Source of the DNA: Aquamicrobium sp.
GTDB taxonomy: Bacteria; Pseudomonadota; Alphaproteobacteria; Rhizobiales; Rhizobiaceae
Assembly: GCA_014860725.1 (NCBI GenBank)
Contig: JACZJD010000173.1
Span: forward strand, 1-6,954
DNA length: 6,954 nucleotides
Reading direction: 5' to 3'
The translations under genes and the position numbers were made by a program. This document shows, in pieces, positions 6,260 to 6,954 of this stretch. Position 1 is the stretch's first letter. Each line of letters begins with the position of its first letter. The notes beneath the pieces are model-generated. The model worked only from the letters and a program-made list of their open reading frames with translations, made no database searches and was not told the DNA's origin.

Positions 6260-6868
6260 GTGAAGGGGATTCGCAGCGAACTGGGGGCATTCCTGCTTGC
6301 CGCGCTGGTTCTGCCGGGTTGCGCCGCGCTGCCCGGCGGCGGTCCCGCGCCGCTCGACACCTACGATCTTTCCGCATCTGCCGTCGAGGCGTCCGGCCCG
6401 CGCCGCGGCCGCATGCAGGTTCTGGTCGCCGAGCCGAGCGCGCTCAAGGCGCTCGACGGCGAGAACGTCGTCATCCGCCCGGCTCCGGGTTCCGTCGAGT
6501 TCCTGAAGGGTGCGCAGTGGGCCGACCGGCTGCCGCGCGTGGTCCAGGCGCGGCTGGTCGAGTCGCTGCAGGCGACGGGCCGGCTCGGCGGCGTCGGCAA
6601 GCCCGGCGAGGGCCTGGCCATCGACTACCAGATCGTCACCGAGATCCGCGCCTTCGAGGTGCGGGTGGACGGCGCGCCGCGTGCCGAGGTCGCGCTCTAC
6701 GTCAAGCTCCTCAACGATCGCAACGGCGTCGTACGCGCCTCGCGCGGCTTCACCGCCTCCTCGCCGCTCGGCGGCGGGACCGGCAACGACGCCTATGTCG
6801 CCGCCCTCGACCGCGCCTTCGCGCAGGTCCTGCGCGAGCTCGTGCCCTGGGTGCTGGGCACGATCTGA
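6260..6868 (+). CDS. ABC-type transport auxiliary lipoprotein (ABC_trans_aux / PqiC-like family)
   Basis: This 202-residue protein starts at GTG. A short signal peptide (charged residues 2-7, hydrophobic 9-18) ends in V-L-P-G-C, placing the lipidated cysteine at residue 21. The mature part has family hallmarks: Y-D-L after the linker (35-37), a strand with V-L-V-A-E-P-S (54-60), V-I-R-P-A-P-G (71-77), W-A-D-R-L-P-R-V-V-Q-A-R-L-V-E (87-101), and Y-Q-I-V-T-E-I-R-A-F-E-V (123-134). Such lipoproteins accompany MCE transporters, sit in the outer membrane facing the periplasm, and are thought to receive or anchor the MCE tube. GTG 6260 was chosen because it starts right before the signal peptide and has GGGAA 6 bases upstream. 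ATG 6158 would overlap mlaD and put 34 residues before the signal peptide. Proline at -2 of the lipobox is unusual but tolerated. Confidence 0.88.
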   Translation: MKGIRSELGAFLLAALVLPGCAALPGGGPAPLDTYDLSASAVEASGPRRGRMQVLVAEPSALKALDGENVVIRPAPGSVEFLKGAQWADRLPRVVQARLVESLQATGRLGGVGKPGEGLAIDYQIVTEIRAFEVRVDGAPRAEVALYVKLLNDRNGVVRASRGFTASSPLGGGTGNDAYVAALDRAFAQVLRELVPWVLGTI

Positions 6869-6885
6869 GGACAATCGCGCATATA

Positions 6886-6903
6886 GCGGGACGCCTCTCC
6901 CGC
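6886..6903. terminator. Possible weak hairpin after the lipid transport operon
   Basis: GCGGGA (6886-6891) and TCCCGC (6898-6903) form a six-pair stem with a six-base loop, 17 bases after the last stop codon of the operon. No T tract follows, so if it terminates transcription it is not a canonical Rho-independent site. It may simply protect the mRNA 3' end. Confidence 0.3.
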
Positions 6904-6954
6904 CGTCATCCCGGCCGACCGAGCGAAGCGAGGGAGAGCCGGGACCCATTGAGC
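6904..6954. repeat. Palindromic intergenic repeat element, running to the window edge
   Basis: The stretch opens with CGTCATCCCGGCCGACC and ends with GAGCCGGGACCCATTGA. TCCCGGC (6909-6915) pairs with GCCGGGA (6938-6944) around a core containing GAGCGAAGCGAG. I recognise this 'GTCATCCCGGC ... gagcgaagcgag ... GCCGGGACCCA' layout as a type dispersed in many copies between genes of Hyphomicrobiales chromosomes. It is non-coding, and the far boundary may lie outside the window. Its place after the operon end agrees with such elements preferring 3' ends of transcription units. Confidence 0.6.

Noticed and set aside
4252..6360. Minus-strand open frame of 702 codons opposite mlaF, mlaD and the lipoprotein gene
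   Set aside because: Its sequence is a complement of the repetitive mlaD coding frame. It has no ribosome binding site or domain, while the plus-strand genes have complete motifs.

Overview
The window is GC-rich, with codons strongly biased to G/C at third positions and long open antisense frames throughout. It reads as alphaproteobacterial chromosome, most likely Hyphomicrobiales (Mesorhizobium/Nitratireductor-like). This rests on codon bias, on the form of the Mla-type lipid transport operon (STAS-fused permease, very long MCE protein, auxiliary lipoprotein), and on an intergenic repeat of a type I associate with this order. The genus is a guess from sequence style. I see no mobile element, CRISPR array, tRNA or rRNA. 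The window looks like ordinary housekeeping chromosome, with some unusual details inside the lipid transporter.

Left part, minus strand, right to left: an enolase-superfamily dipeptide/acyl-amino-acid epimerase (1708-2691); after a 150-base gap, a fumarylacetoacetate hydrolase family protein starting at TTG (715-1557); after 50 bases, a family 25 glycosyltransferase (2-664) cut by the left edge. The last two could share a transcript. The epimerase is divergent from everything to its right.

Right part, plus strand: four tightly packed genes form a phospholipid-type ABC transporter. They are a STAS-MlaE permease (GTG 2815, or ATG 2758, to 3954), the MlaF ATPase (3963-4796), an MlaD/MCE substrate-binding protein with a long helical tail (4807-6180), and an ABC-type transport auxiliary lipoprotein (6260-6868). 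The MlaF and MlaD ribosome binding sites overlap the preceding stop codons, so these genes are translationally linked. Together they should form an inner-membrane complex (MlaE, MlaF, MlaD) reaching towards the outer membrane, where the lipoprotein may dock. No separate mlaC or mlaB is present: the STAS (MlaB-like) function is fused to the permease, and the long MlaD tail may replace a soluble carrier.

The window ends in a short non-coding stretch with a weak GC hairpin and the first about 50 bases of a palindromic intergenic repeat. The observation I would follow first is that the MlaD tail contains three tandem 61-residue repeats.
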